Source: Aliishimia sp963922415
Lineage (GTDB): Bacteria > Pseudomonadota > Alphaproteobacteria > Rhodobacterales > Rhodobacteraceae
DNA: 8,947 nt
Assembly (NCBI GenBank): GCA_963922415.1
Contig: CAWUIP010000135.1
Span: 1-8,947 of the forward strand
Direction of reading: 5' to 3'
Part shown: one piece after another, positions 1-6,543 of the stretch
How positions within the stretch are numbered: the stretch's first letter is position 1
Layout of the letters: each line of letters starts with the position of its first letter
The notes under the pieces: model-generated
Told to the model about the DNA's origin: nothing
The model's input: the letters and a program-made list of their open reading frames with translations, nothing else
Databases searched by the model: none
Translations under genes and position numbers: made by a program

Positions 1-70
1 TTGCGGTTGTCTCGCTACATGATTTGACCCTGCCCCTTGGTCAAGGGCAAGACCCATGAAAATGCACCTG

Positions 71-78
71 AAAGGAGA
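71..78 (+). promoter_or_regulatory. Ribosome binding site deciding the methyltransferase start
   Basis: AAAGGAGA sits 6 bases before the ATG at 85. It favours that start over the in-frame TTG at 37, which has no comparable site. Confidence 0.7.
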
Positions 79-84
79 CCAACC

Positions 85-849
85 ATGCTGACACGATTGC
101 GCAAAGCGCTGTACCGCGTGGCGGGTCAGTATCCCGGAACCCTAGGCGGTGTGCCATTTTTGCTGGATCCCTATCACTCAAAATTTTGGCGCAAGGCTTC
201 TGCGGGCACTTGGGAACCCGAGACCTTTGAGGTGCTAGACGCTCACCTTGATCCCGCGCGCGGCTATGTGGATATCGGCGCCTGGATCGGGCCGACGGTC
301 CTTTATGCCGCGCGCAAGGCACGGCATGTGTGGTGTTTTGAGCCCGACCCCACCGCTTTCCGCCATCTGGCCTGGAACCTGGAGTTGAACGATATCCGCA
401 ATGTGAGCGCCTTTTGTGCAGCCGTCTCGACCGAGTTCGGCGTGGCGCGCATGGCCTCCATCCGGGGGGAAGCGGGCGATTCAACCACATCCCTTCTGAA
501 CGACGGCGTGCATGGGACAGATGCGCTGACCATCGCCTGGCACGCCTTTGCACAGCAGACCGATCTTGGCGATGTAGCCCTTGTGAAAATGGACATCGAA
601 GGCGGCGAGTTTGCTGTTTTGCCGGGATTGATCCCTTGGCTAACTGACGTGCGCCCGGTCCTTTATCTGTCCACCCATGCCCCGTATCTGCCCGAAAAAG
701 AGCGCCGCGGCGCGATGCAAAAGATTGGTGCGGCCCTGGCAGAAATTTACACAATCGAGGACAGAGCCGGTGCGGATGTGGGGGCGGACGGCTTCACCTC
801 GGACGAAGCTTTGAATAAGTTTCGCAGCTTCGTCTGCCGGCCAAAATAG
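85..849 (+). CDS. FkbM-family SAM-dependent methyltransferase
   Basis: This 254-residue protein shows the Rossmann-type methyltransferase signatures of the FkbM family. Motif I is YVDIGAWIGPTVLYAA at residues 61-76, the acidic post-I motif is FEPDP at 85-89, and KMDIEGGEF at 168-176 is the most diagnostic FkbM stretch. No signal peptide or membrane segment is visible, so a cytoplasmic location is expected. FkbM relatives usually O-methylate sugars or other small substrates; the substrate here cannot be told. The open frame runs back to a TTG at 37, but the ATG at 85 is preferred because AAAGGAGA lies 6 bases before it and the methyltransferase fold begins soon after. The gene ends 3 bases from the convergent gene on the other strand. 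No glycosyltransferase or polysaccharide gene is visible nearby to suggest a pathway. Family assignment is firm; role is open. Confidence 0.88.
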   Translation: MLTRLRKALYRVAGQYPGTLGGVPFLLDPYHSKFWRKASAGTWEPETFEVLDAHLDPARGYVDIGAWIGPTVLYAARKARHVWCFEPDPTAFRHLAWNLELNDIRNVSAFCAAVSTEFGVARMASIRGEAGDSTTSLLNDGVHGTDALTIAWHAFAQQTDLGDVALVKMDIEGGEFAVLPGLIPWLTDVRPVLYLSTHAPYLPEKERRGAMQKIGAALAEIYTIEDRAGADVGADGFTSDEALNKFRSFVCRPK

Positions 850-852
850 CTG

Positions 853-1260
853 TTAGGGTTTGCGCAGCTTGCAGGTCCCGCGCGACGTCCATTGGTTCGA
901 ATAGCCCTGCGGCACGGCTGTAACTTGGATCTTTCCGGTCTCTTTGTTGAAGCGCACATTATAGCGCATATCAGTCTTCTGATTGGTCCCGCTGCGCAAG
1001 TCGACCGCCCACAGAAGAGACATGATCCGCGCGTTATTGCGTTGAACGCGCACCGTCATGGGCGAAAGGTCATGGTGCATCAAAACGGCGTCGATGACCT
1101 GCACCGCACCGTTCGCGCGTTGAATAATCGCCATTTTTGTCGAGATGTAATTCCCACCGCTCCGGCTTTGGGGAATATCGCACTCATAAAAGAGGTCTTG
1201 CGCCAGTGCGGATGTGGTTAGCGCAAAAGACGTAAAAACTGCAGCTACAAGAGATTTCAT
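853..1260 (-). CDS. Small exported protein, paralogue A (unrecognised family)
   Basis: I do not recognise this 135-residue protein. The N-terminus is a typical Sec signal peptide: Lys2, a hydrophobic stretch at about residues 4-17, then SALA with predicted cleavage after Ala20. The mature part starts QDLFYECDIPQ and ends GTCKLRKP. It has two cysteines, Cys27 and Cys130, near the two ends of the mature chain, which suggests one disulfide in the periplasm. The frame extends four codons further upstream to an ATG at 1272. The inner ATG at 1260 is preferred because GGAG lies 6 bases before it and because it then matches the paralogue just upstream in both length and MKS start. Hand alignment without gaps gives about 65 identical positions of 135 with that paralogue, strongest around ECDIPQ, YIS-KMAI and NGAVQVIDA. 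Function unknown. Confidence 0.8.
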   Translation of the reverse strand: MKSLVAAVFTSFALTTSALAQDLFYECDIPQSRSGGNYISTKMAIIQRANGAVQVIDAVLMHHDLSPMTVRVQRNNARIMSLLWAVDLRSGTNQKTDMRYNVRFNKETGKIQVTAVPQGYSNQWTSRGTCKLRKP

Positions 1261-1295
1261 TAATCGCTCCATTCCTGTGCTTCATTTTTCATGTC

Positions 1296-1315
1296 CGCGC
1301 GCCGCAACGCGCGCG
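1296..1315 (-). other. GC-only hairpin between the tandem paralogues
   Basis: Read on the minus strand, CGCGCGC (1315-1309) and GCGCGCG (1302-1296) form a 7-base-pair stem around a 6-base loop. It lies between the stop of the upstream paralogue and the start of the downstream one. No T-run follows on the minus strand, so it is not a clear intrinsic terminator. It could instead be an RNA processing or stability element, or chance in G+C-rich DNA. Confidence 0.35.
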
Positions 1316-1352
1316 TATTTGAAGATGCCGAAAGATGTACCGGACCCTTGCG

Positions 1353-1760
1353 TCATTGCTTACGCAATTTGCAGGTGCCGGGGGAATTGAACTGTCCGTC
1401 ATAATTGTTGGGGCGCATGAAGACACGCAAGGACATGTTTTTTTTGTTCAGCCGCGCAGAGTAGTCCAACTTTGCCTGTTGTTGCGAAGAGTTTGTGAAT
1501 CGCACGGACCAACGCACGGCCAATGTTTTGTCATCGTTGCGGGTGACCTGAGCGGTTTTCGGCGATTCTTCTGCGCGTATCAGCAAAGCATCAATCACCT
1601 GCACAGCCCCATTCGACCGCACCAGAATCGCCATTTTCGGAGAGATATACCCGCCGCCCGACGCGCGTTGCGGAATATCGCATTCATAAAAGATGTCGTT
1701 TGCAGAGGCTTTGGCCGCGAGTGTGAAAATAGCAAAGACAGCAAAAAGGACAGATTTCAC
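1353..1760 (-). CDS. Small exported protein, paralogue B (unrecognised family)
   Basis: This is the second of a tandem pair of 135-residue secreted proteins of unknown function. It starts at a GTG, with AGGAG 6 bases upstream. The signal peptide has Lys2, a hydrophobic core to about residue 16, then KASA, with predicted cleavage after Ala20. The mature chain starts NDIFYECDIPQ and ends GTCKLRKQ, keeping both cysteines (27 and 130) seen in the neighbour. The shared motifs ECDIPQ, YIS-KMAI and NGAVQVIDA lie in the first half; the middle (about residues 70-110) has diverged most. The 3' end of the gene and its neighbour also share recognisable DNA over the ECDIPQ-coding region. The two are separated by 97 bases from stop to preferred start, so they could be cotranscribed. 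I infer an old tandem duplication. By eye the 5' part looks less G+C-rich than the sox genes. Confidence 0.8.
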   Translation of the reverse strand: MKSVLFAVFAIFTLAAKASANDIFYECDIPQRASGGGYISPKMAILVRSNGAVQVIDALLIRAEESPKTAQVTRNDDKTLAVRWSVRFTNSSQQQAKLDYSARLNKKNMSLRVFMRPNNYDGQFNSPGTCKLRKQ

Positions 1761-1791
1761 AATGTACTCCTAAACCAACTGACGTGACGTT

Positions 1792-1819
1792 AATCTACGT
1801 CAAATCCACCAGTATTCAA
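1792..1819 (-). promoter_or_regulatory. Possible sigma-70-like promoter for the secreted pair
   Basis: On the minus strand, TTGAAT (1819-1814) and TAGATT (1797-1792) are separated by 16 bases, about 30 bases before the GTG at 1760. Each hexamer matches four of six consensus positions. The site lies in the gap between soxG and paralogue B. Such matches are common by chance, so this is only a candidate. Confidence 0.3.
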
Positions 1820-1863
1820 CCGGAGATCATATCAAAAATCAGAAATGCTGCCACAAATGCAGT

Positions 1864-2436
1864 CTACTTGAAATAACCGACGCCGCTGCCCGGCTGTGCG
1901 GCGACCTTTAGCAAATCGAACACGTAGGCGGCGACAGACCGAAAGCAGATGATCTCAAAGGTCTGCTCGTCGCGCATCCAATAGGCGGCCGCGACCTGCG
2001 CGAGACGCGAGCGGCGGAAATCACCGGAGCCAAAGGCGTCGGGTGACAGATCCACGGGCGACAGTTTTGCCATGACCTCGCGCGCGGCGGCCCCCGACAC
2101 CCGAAACACCGCACGCGCATCCGACACATTCACCGCCAGCGCATGCTCTGATTCCAATGACGTATGAAGTTGGGCGAGGTTTGCCGCGACATCCCCGTAG
2201 GGGCACAGCACCAAAAGCTCGTCCGGCGACATCCACAACAGACCCGCATCGCCATCCGCACTGGCTTTGCCAGCAGCTGGAATGGCGACACCTGCAACCC
2301 CAGTGGCCACCTTTTGAACGGCGCTGTTGCCCAAGTCACCGCGCAGCGTGATCATGCCCTGTGGGCCGATTTCTTCCACCTGAACGAGCCCTTCGGACCA
2401 CGTGACATTCCCCAGCGCAGAGACGGGTTTAGACAT
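1864..2436 (-). CDS. soxG: Sarcosine oxidase, gamma subunit
   Basis: This 190-residue protein is the smallest folate-domain-like subunit of heterotetrameric sarcosine oxidase, and its length is usual for the family. Recognisable parts are LLWMSPDELLVL at about residues 67-78, VSDARAVFRVSG in the middle, and FRRSRLAQVAAAYW toward the C-terminus. The gamma chain resembles a piece of the GcvT fold and packs against the alpha subunit; it carries no catalytic cofactor of its own in known enzymes. The ATG at 2436 is chosen because it has AGGGGAG a few bases upstream and overlaps the soxA stop by 8 bases. A longer in-frame start at 2502 would lie deep inside soxA. It is the last gene of the sox transcript, and no convincing terminator is visible behind it. 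Confidence 0.92.
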   Translation of the reverse strand: MSKPVSALGNVTWSEGLVQVEEIGPQGMITLRGDLGNSAVQKVATGVAGVAIPAAGKASADGDAGLLWMSPDELLVLCPYGDVAANLAQLHTSLESEHALAVNVSDARAVFRVSGAAAREVMAKLSPVDLSPDAFGSGDFRRSRLAQVAAAYWMRDEQTFEIICFRSVAAYVFDLLKVAAQPGSGVGYFK

Positions 2437-5434
2437 TTTGCTTCTCCCCTTCCGGGTCGTAGAACACAGGGCTGACGATCCGCGCTTGGTGGGTCCGGCC
2501 ATCGGTGCCCGGGAAGTCGAGGACCTCTTGCATCCGGTCGGGGCCGTTCAGTACAAGGCCCATCGCGATGCCTTTGCCCAGATTGGCGGAATGGTAGGTC
2601 GACGTGACCCGCCCCTGCACGTTGCGCTGCCCGTTGGCGTTTTCTCCTTCGGCCACCGCATAGGCCCCGTCCGGCAACACAGACCCGTCCAAAGTCTCCA
2701 ACCCCACGAGCTTCCACCGTGCAGGGTCCGCCATATGCGCCCGCGCATGGGCGCGTTTGCCCAGGAAATCCTCTTTCTTCTTCGAGATCGCCCAGTTCAG
2801 GCCCAGATCCTGCGGGATCACAGTTCCATCCGTCTCGTCCCCGATCATGATGAAGCCCTTCTCGGCCCGCAGGATGTGCAAAGCTTCGGTGCCATAGGGC
2901 ATCGCCTCAAACTCGGCGCCTGCTTCGACCAGCTTTTCCCAAAACTCCAGCCCGCGCGAGGCGGGCACGGCGATTTCAAAGCTCAACTCGCCCGAAAACG
3001 AGATCCGGAAGGCGCGTGCGGGAATGCCCGCGATCTCGCCTTCGGCCCACTCCATAAAGCCCAGCGCTTGTTTCGACACATCCATGCCGCCTAGCTTTTC
3101 CAGCAGGGCGCGCGCCTGCGGCCCAACAACCGCAACCTGCGCGTATTGCTCGGTGACATTGGCCACATAGACCTTCCAGTCCCACCATTCGGTTTGCAGC
3201 CACTCTTCTATATGCGCATGGATATGATCCGCGCCGCCCGTTGTGGTGTGGCACAGCCAGGTGTCCTCATCGAGGCGCGCCACAACGCCGTCGTCGATCA
3301 GAAACCCATTCTCGGAACACATCAGGCCATAGCGGCATTTGCCCGGTTTCAGCGTCGACATCATGTTGGTGTACATCATGTCCATAAAGCGCCCCGCATC
3401 GGGGCCTTTGACAATTATCTTGCCCAGGGTGGAGGCGTCGAGGAGGCCAAGGTTCTTGCGCGTGTTCACCACCTCGCGGTTCACTGCGTCTTCGACGCTT
3501 TCGCCCTTGCGCACGTAGGCGTAAGGCCTGCGCCATTGGCCCACCGGCTCCCAATCGGCGCCATGGGCGTCGTGCCAGGCCTGCATCGGCGTTTGCCGGA
3601 TTGGCTGGAACACCACACCCCGCGCTTCACCGGCGAGCGCGCCCATCGACACAGGCGTATAAGGCGGGCGGAAGGTCGTTGTGCCGGTTTGCGGGATCGG
3701 TTGGCCCAGCGCATCTGAAAGGATCGCAAGACCATTGATATTGCTCAGCTTTCCTTGATCCGTCGCCATGCCCAACGTGGTGTAGCGTTTGGCGTGTTCG
3801 ACGCTTTCAAACCCTTCTTGCGCGGCAAGCTGCACGTCAGAGACTTTGACATCGTTCTGGAAATCAAGCCAAGCCTTGGAGCGCAGCGCATAGGGCGCGC
3901 CATGCGGCATCATCCAGACGGGTTCCAGCGGCTGGGTCATGGGGCTTTCGGCCTGCGGCACAGGTATACCATCCGCACCCGACGCCTGCTGCCCCGCCGC
4001 GATGGCGTCTGCGACAACCTCTTGCAGCGCATCCCCGCCAGAGGCGGCACCCGCCGGGATCACGAAGCTTTCGCCATCCACGCCAATCGGGCCGCGCGCC
4101 GGATCGGGGCGGAACACAGCAGCCTCTGCGTCCCAAAGGAGCTTGCCACCGCAATGGGACCAGAGGTGGACGACGGGCGACCAGCCTCCTGACATCGCGA
4201 CCACATCGCAGGCGATCTCTTCGGTCACAGCCCCCTCGCCCGCTTGCGCGCAGATCGCAACGCCCGTGACGGACTTGCCGCCCTTTACCTTGGCGATGGC
4301 CTTGCCCGTTTCCACCCGGATGCCCAGATCGCGGGCGCGGGTCGCAAAGGCCGACCCGCCTGCGCGCGCGTCCAAGATGGCCGGCACATCAAGCCCGGCT
4401 TCTTTCATCGCAAAAGCTGTCAGATAGGCGCTGTCATTGTTGGTGACGACAACCGTGCGGTCCCCCGCCGAGACCCCATAATTTACCGCATAGTCGCGCA
4501 CAGCCGAGGCCAGCATCACGCCTGGAATGTCATTGCCCGCAAAACTCAGTGGGCGCTCGATCGCGCCGGTCGCGGTGACGATCTTCTTGGCACGGATGCG
4601 CCACAGCCGGTGGCGTGGGCCTTCTGAGGCGGGCGCGTGATCGGTCAGCCGCTCATAGGCGAGGACATAGCCATGGTCATAGATCCCGGCCCCCATCATC
4701 CGCGTGCGCAACGTGACACTGGGCATTGTTTCCAGTTCAGAAACAATATTGTCCACGAACGCGCACAAATCAGCACCATCCAGCGTTCCGCCCGCCAGCG
4801 GTTCGTCAACCGGCGCGCGGCCACCCCATTGCGCGGTTTGTTCGATCAAAAGCACCTTCGCGCCGGCCGCGCCGGCAGCCTTGGCCGCCAGAAGCCCCGC
4901 AATCCCGCCGCCAACCACAAGAACATCCACCGTCGCGTTGAAATGCTCGTACGTGTCGCCATCCCGGTCCCGCGGTGCCGCACCCAAGCCCGCCGATTGG
5001 CGGATGAAGGGCTCATAGACATATTTCCACAAAGGGCGCGGGTGGATGAACATCTTGTAGTAGAACCCAGCCGGCAAGAACCGCGCGAGCTTCGCATTCA
5101 GCGCGCCCACATCAAACTCCAGCGACGGGAAGTGGTTCTGCGTTTTGACTTCGAGGCCTTCGTAAAGCTCGGTCGTGGTGGCGCGCTGGTTCGGCTCAAA
5201 CCGCGCATCAAGCCCGTGGTTCATCAGCGCGTTGGGCTCTTCCACGCCACTGGCGACGATCCCACGCGGGCGGTGATACTTGAACGAGCGACCCACCAGC
5301 GTTTGGCCCGCGCCCAACAGCGCCGAGGCCAGCGTATCGCCCGCAAAGCCCTTTAGGCGGCGGGTGTTGAAGGTGAAGTCGTGTTGACGGGCGCGGTCGA
5401 TGAAGCGCCCCCCGCGCGGCAATCTGCTGCTCAT
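2429..5434 (-). CDS. soxA: Sarcosine oxidase, alpha subunit
   Basis: This 1001-residue protein has the usual length and layout of the large subunit of heterotetrameric, tetrahydrofolate-dependent sarcosine oxidase. Residues about 15-100 form a ferredoxin-like N-terminal domain (GDTLASALLGAG at 32-43, FKYHRPRG at 51-58) with no cysteines; the first Cys is at 224. A dinucleotide-binding fold starts at 169 (VDVLVVGGGIAG), with a second Rossmann-like strand near 326 (DRTVVVTNND). From about 625 to the end is a GcvT-like folate-binding domain (KNLGLLDASTLGKIIVKGP, GTEALHILRAEKGF, IPQDLGLNW). In characterised enzymes alpha binds NAD and tetrahydrofolate and converts the imine released by SoxB to 5,10-methylene-tetrahydrofolate. 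The start at 5434 is chosen because ATGA overlaps the soxD stop by 4 bases with GGAG upstream. A longer frame to 5569 would run inside soxD. Confidence 0.97.
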   Translation of the reverse strand: MSSRLPRGGRFIDRARQHDFTFNTRRLKGFAGDTLASALLGAGQTLVGRSFKYHRPRGIVASGVEEPNALMNHGLDARFEPNQRATTTELYEGLEVKTQNHFPSLEFDVGALNAKLARFLPAGFYYKMFIHPRPLWKYVYEPFIRQSAGLGAAPRDRDGDTYEHFNATVDVLVVGGGIAGLLAAKAAGAAGAKVLLIEQTAQWGGRAPVDEPLAGGTLDGADLCAFVDNIVSELETMPSVTLRTRMMGAGIYDHGYVLAYERLTDHAPASEGPRHRLWRIRAKKIVTATGAIERPLSFAGNDIPGVMLASAVRDYAVNYGVSAGDRTVVVTNNDSAYLTAFAMKEAGLDVPAILDARAGGSAFATRARDLGIRVETGKAIAKVKGGKSVTGVAICAQAGEGAVTEEIACDVVAMSGGWSPVVHLWSHCGGKLLWDAEAAVFRPDPARGPIGVDGESFVIPAGAASGGDALQEVVADAIAAGQQASGADGIPVPQAESPMTQPLEPVWMMPHGAPYALRSKAWLDFQNDVKVSDVQLAAQEGFESVEHAKRYTTLGMATDQGKLSNINGLAILSDALGQPIPQTGTTTFRPPYTPVSMGALAGEARGVVFQPIRQTPMQAWHDAHGADWEPVGQWRRPYAYVRKGESVEDAVNREVVNTRKNLGLLDASTLGKIIVKGPDAGRFMDMMYTNMMSTLKPGKCRYGLMCSENGFLIDDGVVARLDEDTWLCHTTTGGADHIHAHIEEWLQTEWWDWKVYVANVTEQYAQVAVVGPQARALLEKLGGMDVSKQALGFMEWAEGEIAGIPARAFRISFSGELSFEIAVPASRGLEFWEKLVEAGAEFEAMPYGTEALHILRAEKGFIMIGDETDGTVIPQDLGLNWAISKKKEDFLGKRAHARAHMADPARWKLVGLETLDGSVLPDGAYAVAEGENANGQRNVQGRVTSTYHSANLGKGIAMGLVLNGPDRMQEVLDFPGTDGRTHQARIVSPVFYDPEGEKQNV

Positions 5435-5760
5435 GAGAAGGTTCTCCAGCTCCAGCCGGGCCGTGCCGCGGTGATCTTGTCGCGGATCTCTTTGGGCGGC
5501 TCGGTCGTTTGCGCGGGGTACGTACCGAAGACCTCCAACGTGGTGGTGCAGCGGGCCGCGTGGAACCACTTGCCGCAGCCATAGGTGTGGCGCCAGCGTT
5601 CGAAATGCACGCCTTTGGGGTTCTCGCGGGTGAAGAGGTACTCTTCAAACTCGGCATCCTCTGACCCCGGCCCATGGCGGGTCAAATGCGCCTCGCCACC
5701 GGGGCTGAGTTCGGTTTCGTCGGCATATGCGCCGCAATAAGGGCACTGGAAAATCAGCAT
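5431..5760 (-). CDS. soxD: Sarcosine oxidase, delta subunit
   Basis: This 109-residue protein is the zinc-binding small subunit of heterotetrameric sarcosine oxidase. The N-terminal CPYCG gives Cys6 and Cys9, and RHTYGCGKWF gives His58 and Cys62. These four fit the Cys-Cys-His-Cys zinc site known from structures of the family. The zinc is structural; delta has no redox role. The ATG at 5760 has CGGAG about 7 bases upstream and gives the family N-terminus directly. The stop overlaps the soxA start (ATGA), so the two are translationally coupled. It is separated from the preceding minus-strand gene by about 325 bases containing an opposite-strand gene, so soxDAG may have its own promoter just upstream or may depend on readthrough from soxB. 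Confidence 0.95.
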   Translation of the reverse strand: MLIFQCPYCGAYADETELSPGGEAHLTRHGPGSEDAEFEEYLFTRENPKGVHFERWRHTYGCGKWFHAARCTTTLEVFGTYPAQTTEPPKEIRDKITAARPGWSWRTFS

Positions 5761-5775
5761 GGGCGCGCTCCGCGT

Positions 5776-5804
5776 TTGCTGAGAGAGAAATTTAGCGCTA
5801 GAGT
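5776..5804 (+). promoter_or_regulatory. Possible promoter for the small antisense membrane-protein gene
   Basis: TTGCTG (5776-5781) and TAGAGT (5799-5804) are 17 bases apart, a fair sigma-70-like match, and the predicted start of transcription falls inside the palindrome that begins at 5804. The arrangement would suit a repressor. It is a weak consensus match and is given as a candidate only. Confidence 0.3.
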
Positions 5805-5821
5805 GTCAGGTAAACCTGACA
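5804..5821. promoter_or_regulatory. Perfect 18-base palindrome, probable operator
   Basis: TGTCAGGTAAACCTGACA has two perfect 8-base arms around AA. It lies in the 74-base divergent gap between soxD (minus) and the small plus-strand gene, ending where that gene's ribosome binding site AGAGGAG begins. A two-base centre makes a poor RNA hairpin but fits binding by a dimeric repressor such as a GntR- or TetR-type protein. I do not recognise the motif as that of a named regulator. It could control either or both divergent genes. Confidence 0.55.
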
Positions 5822-5834
5822 GAGGAGTCGCCAG

Positions 5835-6020
5835 ATGACCGAAACGACAATTGCCATTCTGGTCGCGGGTGTGATCGTCGCCTTTGCGTTGGTGATGTTC
5901 GCGCTGGAACGCCGCGCTGCCGCCAAACGCCTGGAGGCGCGCGGTGGACGCGAAATCGACGTGTCGAACCTGATCGCCTTCGGCTCTCAAGCCGGTGAGG
6001 GCGAAATCACGCACAAATAG
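5835..6020 (+). CDS. Small single-pass membrane protein, unrecognised
   Basis: This 61-residue protein has a good AGAGGAG site 7 bases before its ATG. Residues about 5-23 form one hydrophobic helix (IAILVAGVIVAFALVMF), followed by a basic stretch ERRAAAKRLEARGGR, which predicts an N-out, C-in inner-membrane protein by the positive-inside rule. The remaining tail (to THK) is polar. I cannot name a family. It lies on the plus strand inside the minus-strand sox locus: divergent from soxD and convergent with the membrane-protein gene that follows soxB. Its coding potential is supported by the strong ribosome binding site, the clear membrane helix and the absence of any credible gene on the opposite strand here. 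A role in regulating or housing sarcosine metabolism would be pure guesswork. Confidence 0.65.
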   Translation: MTETTIAILVAGVIVAFALVMFALERRAAAKRLEARGGREIDVSNLIAFGSQAGEGEITHK

Positions 6021-6085
6021 TTGGGCTGCTGCCAACATTTTCACGGCAACCGCCTGCGCAAAGTGTGTGTTCAGCAAATGCGCGG

Positions 6086-6541
6086 CTAGCATTGAACGCT
6101 CCCGCACACGACGAGCTTATTGACCATGCGGTCGCCAAAGCCCCACTGCACAGTCGCTGCTGTCATCAGCATGACATTGGCAAAATTGAAGGCTTCCGCC
6201 TTTTGGCGCAGGTCGTCAAAGTTGCGTTCTTCGGTCAGAAGGTCGACCACATACCCCTGATCCGGCATGTCTTTGGGATCGACGCCACGCTTCAGTGCTG
6301 ACAGTTCAAGCCCAATTTCGTGGAGCAGTTTTTCCACTGACCGCTGCCGCCCAAGCTCCACTTGCGCAAGTCTATCTGTAAAAAACAGAACCGAAGCCGC
6401 GACGCCAAGCGCACCCATACGTTGGAACATCTCAGCATTGCCACTCAGCCACATGGTGAGTGTGCCGATGACCCAGGCCGCCAGTCCGATCACGGCCGCC
6501 AGCGTCGATATTCGCTGAAGAATGAACCGGACGACGACCAT
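6086..6541 (-). CDS. Unrecognised membrane protein coupled to soxB
   Basis: This 151-residue protein has three hydrophobic segments: about residues 11-33, 41-56 and 119-146. A charged, probably helical stretch lies between the second and third (RLAQVELGRQRSVEKLLHEI onward, then a region rich in Asp and Glu). The last segment includes VQWGFGD, a pattern I have the impression recurs in small uncharacterised bacterial membrane proteins, but I cannot name the family. Its ATG starts two bases after the soxB stop with only a weak ribosome binding site, so translation is probably coupled to soxB. It is not a subunit of any characterised sarcosine oxidase. It could be a passenger gene or an accessory protein; no transport family signature is visible. 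The gene ends with two cysteines in its last six residues. Confidence 0.75.
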   Translation of the reverse strand: MVVVRFILQRISTLAAVIGLAAWVIGTLTMWLSGNAEMFQRMGALGVAASVLFFTDRLAQVELGRQRSVEKLLHEIGLELSALKRGVDPKDMPDQGYVVDLLTEERNFDDLRQKAEAFNFANVMLMTAATVQWGFGDRMVNKLVVCGSVQC

Positions 6542-6543
6542 AC

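Noticed and set aside
1..27. Possible tail of an upstream plus-strand gene ending in TGA at 25-27
   Set aside because: Only eight codons are visible, which is too little to separate from chance.
31..49. Imperfect hairpin TGCCCCTTGGTCAAGGGCA near the left edge
   Set aside because: One bulged base, a near-zero loop and no T-run. It lies upstream of the methyltransferase and may belong to a neighbour outside the window, so no role can be supported.
41..754. 237-codon minus-strand open frame opposite the methyltransferase gene
   Set aside because: Arg/Pro-rich shadow of the FkbM gene, which has conserved motifs along its length.
1842..1863. Weak hairpin (CTGC/GCAG) followed by a T-rich stretch on the minus strand behind soxG
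   Set aside because: A 4-5 pair stem with a 7-base loop is too weak to call an intrinsic terminator.
2402..5356. Several plus-strand open frames of 100-240 codons opposite soxA
   Set aside because: All overlap a full-length SoxA with motifs throughout. They show shadow-type composition and no recognisable domains.
2429..5434. Cysteine-free ferredoxin-like N-terminal domain of SoxA as a possible loss of an iron-sulfur cluster
   Set aside because: To my knowledge this is normal for sarcosine oxidase alpha subunits and not a peculiarity of this copy.
5793..5800. Self-complementary TAGCGCTA just left of the 18-base palindrome
   Set aside because: Eight bases of symmetry is expected by chance at this scale and it overlaps a candidate promoter spacer; no separate role is supported.
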